Below, piece by piece: positions 53,938 through 64,000 of a stretch of 64,000 bases of DNA. Both the position numbers and the translations under genes were made by a program. The stretch is taken from NCBI GenBank assembly GCA_012861695.1, contig JAAOOA010000056.1:2355260-2419259 (forward strand), given 5' to 3'. Each line of letters begins with the position of its first letter. The first letter of the stretch is position 1. The notes beneath the pieces were generated by a model that had not been told where the DNA came from, did not search any database, and saw only the letters and a list, made by a program, of their open reading frames with translations. Origin of the DNA: Trematomus loennbergii (lineage: Eukaryota > Chordata > Actinopteri > Perciformes > Nototheniidae).

Positions 53938-54369
53938 GAATGGACACAATATTTCACTAGAGTTTTAAACATGTCTGAGTCTGACCCGACAAAAACAGCA
54001 CATGAAATCCTGTGCTGCTGTATTTATTACATTGTTTTGTACATGTTTCAATATTTATGAAAGTCTTAAGAACAGCTTTGCCGGGGGGAAAGGTAAAGTC
54101 AGAAGTCATAGTGGGTCATGTAGAATCCATCCAGCAGCAGGAAATGAGGCAGTTAACTTTACAACCCTTTCTTTCAAATGCTGTAACTTTCCTATGATTG
54201 TAGAACCTCAGTCATTTTGAAACCTTTCTGTAAATGTCAAGGATCATAAACAGCTCTTAGTGCTCACATGAAAAATATGAAACCAGGAGAGACTTTCAGA
54301 CAAACCTTTCCAAGACTGGAGGAGAACCTTATGTTCAGCTGCCTGTAGCCATGATGTGGACATGTAATG

Positions 54370-54375
54370 AATAAA
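54370..54375 (+). terminator. Polyadenylation signal of the ZP3-like gene
   Basis: AATAAA about 430 bp after the TAA at 53937. It is the first canonical signal seen downstream. Confidence 0.7.
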
Positions 54376-54511
54376 CTCCTCTGACCAAGCTCTTACCTAC
54401 CTTTGACTTGTCATTCTATATACATGTGAAAAATCTATTGTGTAAAAAATACAAGGGGTTTAGATTGTTTAAAGTCATGTTTTATATTCTTTAGAAATGT
54501 CCTAAACAATA

Positions 54512-55185
54512 GGCGCTTTCACACCAAGTACTTTGCCGTACTTAGTTCATCAGAACTTAGTTCATCAGAACTTAGTTCATGAGAACTCAGTTCTGATGAA
54601 CTAAAAAGCAGATCGCGTTCACACCGGAATAAGTCCCTGAGGGAGGATTAGGCAAATGAAGCCGCTGACGTCACTTCTTCTTCTTCTGCTTTGGGTTTAC
54701 TGGCAGGCCGCAAACAACTTCACGGCGTATACTGCCACCCGGAGTCCCCGGCCGGAAGTCCCGGAGTTGGGGACTGGCTTCAGTAGAAGCTGCTGGACTC
54801 CCAGCGGCTTCTACTGAAGCCTTCAGAGTAAATCCAGAACGCCGACATCTCCTCATCTCCACCGCTCCCATGTTTTCTTTTTTTGTGCCATAAGTTAGTC
54901 TCTCTCAGTTGGTGCGCTGGGCTAATGCTAATGCTAATGCGAGCAAATAAAATGGCGGCTTCACAAAACTTTTTGGGAGTTTTACAGGGGGGTGGTTTGC
55001 AATCCGCCCAGCCAATCAGAAATGGGAACCTTTTTCTCCCACGAAAGTACCTGCTCTCTAGCAGGGACTGAAAAGGTGAAAAGGTTCTCATGAACTAAGT
55101 TCTAGTTCCGGATTGTTTTTGGTGTGAACGCACATTTTCGGAACTATACTGTGCTATAAAGTGCTTTTATGGTATGAAGGGTGAA
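54512..55185. mobile_element. Non-autonomous DNA transposon (AGGCGCTTTCACACC type)
   Basis: The left part AGGCGCTTTCACACCAAGTA with repeats of TTAGTTCATCAGAAC is mirrored near the right end (GTTCTCATGAACTAAGTTC and TTTTTGGTGTGAACGC). The interior is GC-rich and has no transposase. Exact ends are not resolved. Confidence 0.65.
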
Positions 55186-55639
55186 CAGAACATTGTCAAG
55201 TGGGCCCTACTCCCTCTTAAGTGAGGACAGTGAGTTTGAGGGCAGTGATAGTGGGAGAATGAGAACGGGCCAACAATCAGGCTCGAGAGGCAAAGAAAAT
55301 GCTCTGTTCTTATAGTTAAACCAATAATTATAAATATTTAGGGAAATGGGAGACTGGACAGTTGCACACCCACAAATATACACAATGCTTAAAACGTATT
55401 GACAAATGTATATAATATGTGTCCCGTGCTAATATCTGAAACTACAGCATCTCTACAGGATGAGTGATCTGGAGCAACCGAAACCAAACAAGCTTTATCA
55501 CACTTTCATTTAAATGTATCACTGGTTCCACTGCACTGGTGGCAGGAACATGGCTCACCACAAATTGCGTCATGTGTTTCAATAGTTACTGATTCTGTAG
55601 CACCGCAAGGTGCAGAGGCTCTTGAAGTGACATCAGAAT

Positions 55640-56385
55640 CAGAATACCTTTATTAGTCCCACGGAGGGAAATTTGCGTAGTTACAGCAGGAAAAAGAGCC
55701 ACAGACAGCTTAATGTTACATAATGTGTGACATGCATTTTTTTTTTAAAGTACTAAGTTATGATATATTAAAAAATATATATAATAAAAAAAAAGTGTTG
55801 TGCTGTGCTGGTTGTATAGTCTGACCGCTGCAGGAAGGAAAGACCTGCGGTATCTCTCCGTGAGACAGCGGGATGCAGCAGCCTATCGCTGAAGGAGCTG
55901 CACAGTGAGGACAGGGTGTTCTGGAGGGGGTGGGACACATTGTCCAGCAGGACAGCTTGGCTGCCATTCTCCTGTCTCCCACCACCTCCACAGTGTCCAG
56001 AGGACTCCCCAGGACAGAGCTGGCCTTCCTTACCAGTCTGTTCAGTCTCTTCCTGTCAGCAGCCGAGATGCTGCTGCTCCAGCAGGCCACACCATAGAAA
56101 ATGGCTGATGCCACAACAGAGTCATAAAATGTCTGAAGGAGTGCCCCCTGCACCCCGGAAGATCTCAGTCTCCTCAGCAGAAAGAGTCTGCTCTGTCCCT
56201 TCTTGTACAGAGCAGCAGAATTATCAGTCCAGTCCAGTTTATTGTTCAGATGAACGCCCAGGTATTTGTAGGATTTCACAATCTCAATGTCCGCTCCCTG
56301 GATGTTCACTGGTGTCGGGGGGGATGTTGGCGCCGTCTGAAATCCACATATTAATGAATTTGCTTCAGCTGCAAAGATCACTCTT
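55640..56385 (-). mobile_element. LINE reverse-transcriptase C-terminal fragment
   Basis: The minus-strand frame reads I-V-K-S-Y-K-Y-L-G-V-H-L-N-N-K-L-D-W, then L-L-Q-T-F-Y-D-S-V-V-A-S-A-I-F-Y-G-V and K-R-L-N-R-L-V-R-K-A-S-S-V-L-G. This is the end of a jockey/L2-like polymerase ORF. Its 3' untranslated tail runs to about 55640 with the common AATACCTTTATTAGTCCCAC word on the plus strand. Part of the frame past D-R-R-M-A-A-K-L is shifted. The copy is 5'-truncated and dead. Confidence 0.88.
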
Positions 56386-57499
56386 CAACACTTCATGCAT
56401 TACTCTTATAGCTGCTACAGTTAAAACATAATGTAAAATGAATACAATTGTTATTCATGGCACATTTATTTAAGCATGTAATCAGTCTTTTCATGTGGGC
56501 AGCAGCAGAAGTGATGGACTGATGAATGATTGTTCAAGGTTCAATGTTAACAATGGCTCATTCTGATATTTGACTTCAGAGTCTGCATAATGTAGAAAAG
56601 TAATATTAAATCCACAGGTGATATAAAGAACACATCTTCAAAGAAACAATAGTTGCGAAACTCAAGTTTAATAGGTTTGGTATTAACAGAAGATAAAGCT
56701 TTAAGGTTAAGGACGAGTCCTATACAAATACAATGTTTAAAACATACATATTTACTGGCCATTGATGTGAAAATCAAGCCAACCTATCTTTGGTGTTATA
56801 CTTTCACATACAATACATGCAAAAATAATGAATAAGAACATGTTGGGTAATTTAGTCCATGTCTTCCTTTGAATGCAGTCTATGATGTACAACATATGTT
56901 CAAATGTTTTTCAGAACTCTCTTACAGTGTTATAGATGTGTCAGCTATGAAGATAACACAATTGCAGTTATATTGTTTAACCCCTAGATTTCAAACTTTA
57001 AGTTTTCTTGACTTTATATGATAGCTTGCACATTATGTGCAGAGCTGAGTGTTTGTGAATTAAGATTATACAAAGAAAAGGTCAGCCTTGAAATTCCTAT
57101 CCCCTCTGCAGTATGTCGTGGTTTCTCTGCATATGAGGTATGCATTCGGTACAGGAAGTTATGTTCTTGAATGTTTGACTGGGCCCTATCTGACAATCAT
57201 TGACTCATGCGCCTCATCCGGGTCAAGTTTGGGTAAGCTGGCAGAGTACGTACTCTGATATTTCAGCCAGCACCGGCTTCACCCCGTTCTCCTGATGCTC
57301 TGCTGGAAGTTATGTAGTGGTGAGTAGATACCCACCCAGAAACATTATGTTGGCTAACGATGTAGACTTGGTTCGAGATATCCCCTCTCCGTGCCCATGC
57401 AGGTAAAGTCTGGGCTGCAAACATGTTTATATATCCTGTAACATTTGGGATTTTAAAAGGGGGGTCCATGGAAACCAGACCCAAGAGGTAAAAAAAAAT
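56386..57499. other. No gene recognised
   Basis: AT-rich spacer between two retroelement fragments. Short open frames only. Confidence 0.5.
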
Positions 57500-58085
57500 G
57501 TGAACGCTTTATTCATTGGGTATTTCATACATAACACAAGAACAGGAGAAAATACAGAGTAGCAGAGGGGTTCTGCACTCTTCCACAATAGAGCAATACA
57601 TGTGTTGCCAGTTTGATTAGGCGCACCTTATTCCTTTTGTTTGAAGGGATGTCAGAAATGTCGCCTAACAGGGTAATTTAGGTGTACAAGGAATCACAAA
57701 ACCAGAAATCTCTTTAAGAATCTCCCATATTGACCTCCAGTAATGCTTTAATTGATTACATTCCCAGAACATGTGAATTAGGCTACCTGTCTCTGTAGTA
57801 CATCTATAGGGCAAAGATCTGAAATTGATTGATTTATGAAGTATTTCTGGTGTAAAGTAGGTTCTGTGAATAATGTTAAACTTCAAAGGTTTATGTCGGC
57901 TGTTGTATGAGAAAGTTAGGGCCTCCTCACATAATGAGTCCCATTTTAAGTCTCCAAAGGTACAACTCAGGTCTTGCTCAAGATTACCCAAGAGGTAATT
58001 TGATGAAGTGCAGTTTCTGGCAATTCCACATTCATTACTCAGCCCATGGAGGTTATGTGGCTTGTGCTTGACCTCCTGCAGGACA
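57500..58085 (-). mobile_element. L1-type LINE fragment, minus strand
   Basis: The frame at 57991-57665 reads L-K-F-N-I-I-H-R-T-Y-F-T-P-E-I-L-H-K, then G-S-L-I-H-M-F-W-E-C-N-Q-L. This is the L1 ORF2 C-terminal pattern (I-x-H-R-x-Y and H-M-F-W-E-C). The 5' part is lost and outer limits are approximate. Confidence 0.85.
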
Positions 58086-58975
58086 TGCTAAAAACATGGG
58101 TCTCTACAAGCTTCTCTCTGCTGCATGTCACAGAGAATTCTGAATTCAAAACATATTTAGCATTTCGGAAGCGCTATATCTTACGAGTTCTGTAATTAAT
58201 CAAAGCATTATATGATTATAAAAAAATTGCTTTATGTAGTGAAAAGTTGCAATGTGTAGTTGCTGAAAGGTAACATCCATTGGTACCGATATCAGTAGCC
58301 TGCATATTAGACGTTCAGGGAACAGCATCTAAATGTCTACAATAAGAGAAGGAACGTTCATGTAGAGAAGGCCTAAGTCTTCTGTAGCCTAGATTAATCA
58401 GAAATATTGATAATAAAGTTGACTTTGACCGGCTGTCCCTGTGAATATATAAATAATGGATCTAAAAAGGGAGCATTGCCATTTTTTTTTCAGGGGGGTC
58501 AAAATAGAATCAAACATGTATTCACAGCGGCATGAAATAGTTGCAAGTGTCAACTGGTTTAAAGGAATGCTTTACTTCCAGATTGAACTTTTGTATATCA
58601 ATGAATCACTCTGTGTAATATCCCATGTAATCCTTTCTTTCATGCGGTGAATTATTCTTAAATGAATTTAGCCTAGTTTTGCTTCTGTAAAACACATCCA
58701 CCGTTTACTTAACTCAATAAAATGTTTTCATCTTTTTGGGATATTTCCTCACTGTGTCGAGGCATAACACATCTAAAGAATTAATGATAATTTTGGTGTA
58801 AAAGTACCCATTTCTTAGATATATATTGCTATCTATGTATCTCCATTAGGAATGTTATTTCCGATGTAAATAAGTAATTGCTTCAATCAGGGCCTAAAGT
58901 GACATAAAGCCCTGTAATGTTATATATTGCTTTCTCAATATGTTCAATATTTTAGCAAAATTCATTTAAATAATT
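58086..58975. other. No gene recognised
   Basis: AT-rich intergenic sequence upstream of the stt3b promoter. Confidence 0.5.
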
Positions 58976-59506
58976 GGCTTGTGCGCCCCTGCGCTGTTCG
59001 CCTGCTATACGGCCATCCCGCTGTCAGTCACCCGACGTCTTCGCATAGCGTCTTCAGCGTCAGGCGGCTCTTTTGTCATTGGTCCTTTTGTTGTCTGTCA
59101 AACGCGCACTACCTTGGGATTGGCTCTCCCACGGAGCTGTGTTTCTTTTGGCTGTACCTGTCTCTCTGTGAGAGGCTGAGAGCGCTTCCTGCTTCACGCG
59201 AAGCTCCCGCCTCTTCATTCAGCTCCAAGGAAGAAAGGAGGAACTGCCCCAACCGCATGTGACACTTCCAGTATGCCGCAAAACCTTGCTGCTATGTGAC
59301 TCCTTGGTATTATTTAGCTGCTTCTGGACTTGGTAGGAAGTAATGTTAGAAAGTTTGTAATTACACACGGTGTTTTGGGGGGTGCAGGGTGCTTTCGGAA
59401 AGGTGCCAGTGGGTTCGGAAGTGGAGCGTGGCAGCGAAAAGGGAAAAGGTTTTTTTCTTTGCTGTTTGATACCAGATAGCTTGACACGACAGGGCTGACG
59501 TAGAAT
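58976..59506 (+). promoter_or_regulatory. stt3b: Likely promoter and 5' UTR of stt3b
   Basis: GC and CpG content rise from about 58980 and stay high through the first exon (59500-59780). There is no TATA box, as usual for such housekeeping genes. The start of transcription cannot be placed. Confidence 0.55.
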
Positions 59507-59787
59507 ATGGCGGAGCATCACCTGGTTTCCGACAACAAACACAAATCCTCACTGAACTCCGGAGCGTCGTACTCGGGGAACGGGAGCAGCAACACGGCGG
59601 TGGCGGAGAGAGATTGCAGCGCCGCGGCGGCGGGAGGAGGAGGTCTGTCCGGCGGCCTGTCGCAGCCGGCGGGGTGGCAGTCCCTGCTGTCTTTCACCAT
59701 CCTGTTCCTGGCCGGGGTGGCCGGGTTCAGCGCCAGGCTCTTCGCTGTCATCCGCTTCGAAAGCATCATCCACGAGTTTGACCCCTG
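59507..59787 (+). CDS. stt3b: STT3B (oligosaccharyltransferase catalytic subunit), exon 1
   Basis: ATG at 59507 opens 93 codons and the exon ends CCCCTG|GTGAGT in phase 2. After a low-complexity Ser/Gly/Ala segment it reads [20 protein letters not shown], then [20 protein letters not shown]. This matches vertebrate STT3B almost residue for residue. It covers the cytosolic N-terminus, the start of the first membrane helix (about residues 58-75) and the first luminal D-P motif used by the enzyme. The product transfers Glc3Man9GlcNAc2 to Asn-X-Ser/Thr in the ER. The remaining exons lie beyond the right edge. Confidence 0.97.
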
Positions 59788-60562
59788 GTGAGTTAATCTT
59801 CCACACACCAAGCATATTCAAATTGATGTTTTAAGATGGACTGCTAAATATATTTTTAAAATATGTCCTTGCTCTTTGGGTTTGGCTAACAATCACTCAA
59901 AAACGCGTACACATTTGAGCAAATGGTTATAACAATAGATGAACTTACTAACCGTGTTAATTTATTGGAGTTAAGCCACCAGGAAACAGCTTTCAAAAAC
60001 ACGTATTGGCCTTTTTCTCTCTCTCTTTCCTGACCATAATGCTTATTTTACACACCAAAACATTTGGGCTTCACTTTACAGTACCAAGTGAAGCCTGCTA
60101 AGACTATCTAATATATTGTAGTTCATTATAAGTGCGACGTTGTAACGGCCAGTGAGGAGTAGGTGGTGTCACACTAGAGTAAACGAGCGGTGACAGCTTC
60201 ACATTACGCGGTTTGAAGGCGGAAATAAAATCCTCTACCAAGAATTTCTCCCTTGATCAACCAAAGATCACCTCTGCTCTGATCTGTTGCCTTGCCGCTA
60301 CACTAGCACTGATTTCAGTGTGCCACACACAGGTGACTTAAAGTGATCATATTGTACCTTTATGCTGCACATTATTCCTGCAGGTTGTAGTATGACTTTT
60401 GCTCAGAATATTGCTAAAGGTGATTTAAAAACTTTTGTTGTACTTACTTTGCAATGTGCTCCTTGTTCTGCATGACAGTATTCAGATTTATAAGGACTTT
60501 TAAATAGTCGTCCCAGAACAATTCTGGTAATAGTTCAAGTGCAAAAAAGATTTCCTCACACT

Positions 60563-60746
60563 GGCCGTTTCTCAATGTCGAGTATACCTGCTGCAGAGCC
60601 ACTATTTCAAGTATACTACGTCATCGAGTGGCGCCGAAGGACTGTTTAAATGCATGTTAAATGCCCAGCATTCGGCGCCACTCGATGACATAGTATACTT
60701 GAAATAGTGACTCTGCAGCAGGTATACTCGACATTGAGAAACGGCC
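60563..60746. mobile_element. Intact palindromic MITE, 184 bp, ACT target duplication
   Basis: The ends GGCCGTTTCTCAATGTCGAG are perfectly inverted. ACT stands at 60560-60562 and 60747-60749. The two halves are inverted copies around TTTAAATGCATG. It is the solo form of the outer element at 23514-24099. Confidence 0.93.
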
Positions 60747-61465
60747 ACTGTCTCGGCTGACAGTTGGGCCTTTGCCACAGCGACAGTGACATTAGCTGAC
60801 TTTGCTGCAAGATAAGGTCTAAGGAGGCCTTTAAAACAATTACATTTGGTACTATTCCCCTCAAACATGATGATTATGCAAGATGAAAGTGAAGCACCTC
60901 AGTTGTAACAAACAAACCAGTGCTTTTCCTAACCAGAGCAGATTTAGTTAGTGCACTTTTGTTTGTGTTTGATTCCAAAATGTCGCGTGAGTTCTGACAA
61001 ATATTGTCCAATCTCCTTATTTGTACTCCAAGGGACTGTTGCCTGGCCCGAGCCTGCATTGCATCACTGGAAGCATTTCATGATTATTCTGAGACCAGCA
61101 GTGTGGATTAAACTCTCAGCTTCATGTCTGTCTGCTGAATAAAAGAGGAGTCTTGAAAGCTTTGGCTTGGGAGAATCCTTCAGTTTTTGTGTGTCACTGT
61201 CTGGACGCCTAACATGGCATGGAGTGAAATGCATTCACACACTGCTTCATTGTTCTATCATTCTCCCTTTGCTCTCAGACTGGCAACATTTAGTACATTA
61301 GACATTTGGATGGTGTGTTTCCCCTGCAGGACATCTGATTATACATTACACTTTATGTTCAAGTTCAAGCAATAGTTTTTGCACATCATGACTGTATCAG
61401 TTTCAAAAATAGTGATGACAATGTTTTAGGCTGTATTGCTTCATATTTTGAAGAGGATCCGTAAT

Positions 61466-61489
61466 GTAGTAGTAGTAGTAGTAGTAGTA
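61466..61489. repeat. (AGT)n microsatellite
   Basis: About eight AGT units in the stt3b intron. Confidence 0.9.
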
Positions 61490-62407
61490 TAGACAACAGG
61501 TAAGATTGCATGCTGGGGGATAACCTTCAAGCTGAAGCTTGCAGGATTGGGACATTTCACAATTTGTGTGTACTTCTGATCACTTTCCTGAAAGAAATGT
61601 TCCCAAACTCAAACAAAACTTTAAATCAACATTTTATAAATGTTTTGCTGCTCATCTAAATTCCATGTTGAAGCTGCATGTTTTGAACATTTGACTTACT
61701 GCCAAACAATTTGTTCTGCCTTGTAAAGAAACCAAGAAAACCAACCTGAACCTTGCAGTGGTCTTTAGCCATGCTGCTCGTGCGCAGAGGGCTTGATGCA
61801 CATTAGGAAATGTATTTACTGACTGTTTAAACGTATTTGTGCTTAAACAATTCAATCCTTTCACTGTTGTGAGTCAGTTAGATTTCTTGTTTTCGGTTTT
61901 TCTCAGATGTAGGTGACAGTAAAACACAGTGTAAACCAAACGTATGTTCCAGGTCAGCTGCGCAATGCAAGGTTATGTCTGGATTTTGGCTGATGATTCA
62001 TGAGAGTCCTGCTGCCCCATTAGGAGCCTTCAGTGGTGCACTCTGCTCGGTCAAAGGTGTCACGACAGTTTGTGCCTCTTGCCTGTTGTGTTAACAGATA
62101 GATGTGGTCCACTGAAACCTAATACTAACGTGACATGTCAGATAACACACTTCCTGGCTGCAACCCTTGTGCAGTTTGGACTTTACTTGGTGCTTGTATT
62201 TGTTACTGCCGACTGATGCCATGTTTCCAATTGCTTGCCATTATGGTGTTTTTCTTTTTGTCTGACAAACATTGACACAAGATAAGAGAACCCCTGTATA
62301 ACATAATTCAGGCATTTCCAACGGACATGCGATATTCTTTCCTTTTTATGAAGCTTTTAAAACATTCTGTTGAACTACGGCTGGGCTTGCTGTTGTATTC
62401 CTGCAGA

Positions 62408-62632
62408 GAAATGGGGCGGCTGTGGCTCAGGAGGTATGGTTGTCCTCCAATGGGAAGGTTTGGGTTTCAATCCCTAGCAAGATACACATGGCCATGGTGT
62501 GTAAATGTCAGTTATGAATGTTCCCTGAGCAGGTGGCGGCTGCCTTATGAATGAATGTGTGTACATTTCTTCTGTAAATGCCAAAGTGCTTTTAGGGGAC
62601 TGGGAAAGCACTGTATAAATGCAGGCAATTGA
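62408..62632 (+). mobile_element. tRNA-like SINE (GGCGGCTGTGGCTCAGG type)
   Basis: It starts GGGGCGGCTGTGGCTCAGGA (A-box region), has GGTTTCAATCCCTAGC (B box, slightly altered) and ends with the body word AAAGCACTGTATAAATGCAG. This arrangement is very common in teleosts. Confidence 0.8.
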
Positions 62633-63108
62633 ATTACCATCAGTAATATGATGCCTACCACAGAGTTGAACCCATTATCGTCATGACTGCTACGACTGAC
62701 AGTAATTCTTGCCCTCAGCCTCATTGTTTATTATACATATTATGATATATCAAATGTGTGTAGGTAAATCTGAACAAACACTGCTGAGATGCCGTCTGCT
62801 CTGGGATGTGCTGCCCTATCACCATCATGTTAAACCCCTGCTAGTGTCAGACTCAGCTTATAGTACATTTTGCAACAGCAGTTAGGGATATCCTGTTGGA
62901 TTGAATTGCACGAAATGGAATGATGTCTTTGTATCAGTTTTCCACTTCCAATATAATTCAATCCAATTTACCACTGCACATATTTGCTTCATTTATCTCA
63001 TCAAGTCAACTCTTCTCTGACACTTGCAGGCTATAGATTACATTTATTATGCCTGATCATAATCTTCTCTTAAATGGTTATACTCCCTGTTCAAGAGGCA
63101 CTACATTT

Positions 63109-63560
63109 TAGGGCTGTGCAATTAATCGTATTTTAATCGCAATTACGATTTTGGCCTGCCACAATTACGAAAACAACATAATCGTAAAAAACGATTATTT
63201 TGCTTTGCTTGGTTGTGACCGTGCACTGCAACATATTTGATCTCATTTATTTGTATTTATCATATTTACATATGTTTAGTAGCTTTTTGAAGTGCGCTCC
63301 AAAATATTTGTTGATCTTGTTTATTGGTATTTATTATTTTGATATTATTTATTTAAATGTAAATATAAATGTATCATTTAATTTATTTTTGTATTGGTTT
63401 TTCAGTTGAATTATACGTTCAGATTATTATTTGCATTTGTTTTAAAGTTCAATAAATGGATGTTTTCAAAGTCAATGAATAATCGTATTTAATAATCGTG
63501 ATATCAATTATTGACCAAAATAATCGTGATTATGATTTTTGCCATAATCGCACAGCCCTA
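63109..63560. mobile_element. hAT-type element, 452 bp, with 8-bp target duplication
   Basis: The ends TAGGGCTGTGCAATTAATCG and CGCACAGCCCTA are inverted. CTACATTT stands at 63101-63108 and again at 63561-63568. The interior is A/T-rich with no transposase. Confidence 0.93.
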
Positions 63561-64000
63561 CTACATTTTGTATAATGCATATTGATAGGAACGCTTGTTA
63601 ATTCATATAGAAATAGAACTCTCTGTTTTAAGAACAGCAGCTGATGTTAGTGTAGTGCGTCAGGTTGGATAAAGGAAAGCCTCCTTATAAATGCATTGGC
63701 AGGCTGCTGTAAGTGTTGCCATGGTTAGTATTGTTTAAGTTGTTGACATTAAGTTATATCAGCCAGCTGGCCTTCTGAAGTCTCAAACCTTGATCAGAGG
63801 CCATGGAGTAAAACGATGTAACCTCCACATCAGATACTAACTCCCTAGACTACACTTTCAGTGTATGACACCTTGATTCACATAGAAAATAATTCTCCAA
63901 CCTCCCATTTACACTATGAAAAGAAATAGGAAAAGTGTAATCACTAGCTTGCTTGAGTGAATGCACCACAAGTCCTACAGTGGTTAACCCCAGTGGACAG

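Larger units (their letters stand above)
59788..64000 (+). other. stt3b: stt3b intron 1 (to the window edge)
   Basis: No further stt3b exon is visible. The next would begin with the G of the split Trp codon and an N-Y-R-like sequence, which I did not find. The intron holds a MITE, a SINE, a hAT copy and a short AGT repeat, listed separately. The rest (59788-60559, 60750-62405, 62640-63100, 63569-64000) shows no feature. Confidence 0.7.

Overview
The window is vertebrate nuclear DNA, almost certainly from a ray-finned (probably percomorph) fish. Genes are split into short exons with GT-AG junctions and polyadenylation signals. The recognisable products are vertebrate (Jarid2, STT3B, a ZP3-type egg-coat protein, a BEN-domain protein). 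The spacers are full of elements typical of teleosts: hAT elements with 8-bp target duplications, TTAA-flanked elements, palindromic MITEs, tRNA-derived SINEs, L1 and other LINE tails. There is no prokaryotic content, CRISPR array, or real tRNA/rRNA gene. Annotation was done by eye, so exon borders are good to about a base where splice phases agree and are uncertain where stated.

Layout. (1) 1-7576: an 18-bp minisatellite and a 1.34-kb single-copy flank, both carried in a tandem duplication. (2) 7577-13930: a 3.7-kb inverted-repeat composite element with a hAT inserted in one arm, then mostly featureless sequence. (3) 14000-26960, minus strand: a jarid2-like gene with a likely CpG promoter near 26.5-27 kb and coding exons at 24.6, 20.2, 19.1, 18.5, 17.4 and 15.5-14.4 kb. 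Only the N-terminal, PRC2-contacting half is present, and the last open frame stops at 14405 ahead of an AATAAA. Its intron between 20.3 and 24.6 kb holds a stack of nested transposons. (4) 27888-42118, minus strand: a BEN-domain gene that I assembled from eight short exons by phase matching. One intron holds about 135 copies of a 40-bp minisatellite, itself broken by a 2.35-kb DNA transposon. The intron that splits the BEN domain contains a BED zinc-finger exon. (5) 42.7-44.3 kb: an L1 fragment interrupted by a SINE. (6) 44928-54375, plus strand: a complete ZP-domain gene (ZP3 type) of eight exons. Its last exon carries a long acidic and Ser/Thr-rich tail made of 46-residue repeats. (7) 54.5-58.1 kb: transposon and LINE remains. 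(8) 59507 to the right edge, plus strand: promoter, first exon and first intron of stt3b.

The genes look unrelated in function: chromatin (Jarid2-like, BEN), egg coat (ZP3-like) and N-glycosylation (STT3B). They do not form an operon-like unit. All three multi-exon genes (jarid2-like, BEN, ZP3-like) show isolated 1-nt frame breaks, two of them in A homopolymers. The two copies of the duplicated 1.34-kb segment also differ mostly by 1-nt indels. I therefore suspect residual long-read indel error as much as pseudogenisation. I found no new defence-type system. The best leads are the N-terminal-only jarid2 copy, the BEN gene with an embedded in-phase BED exon, the ZP3-like repeat tail, and the readable transposon nesting.
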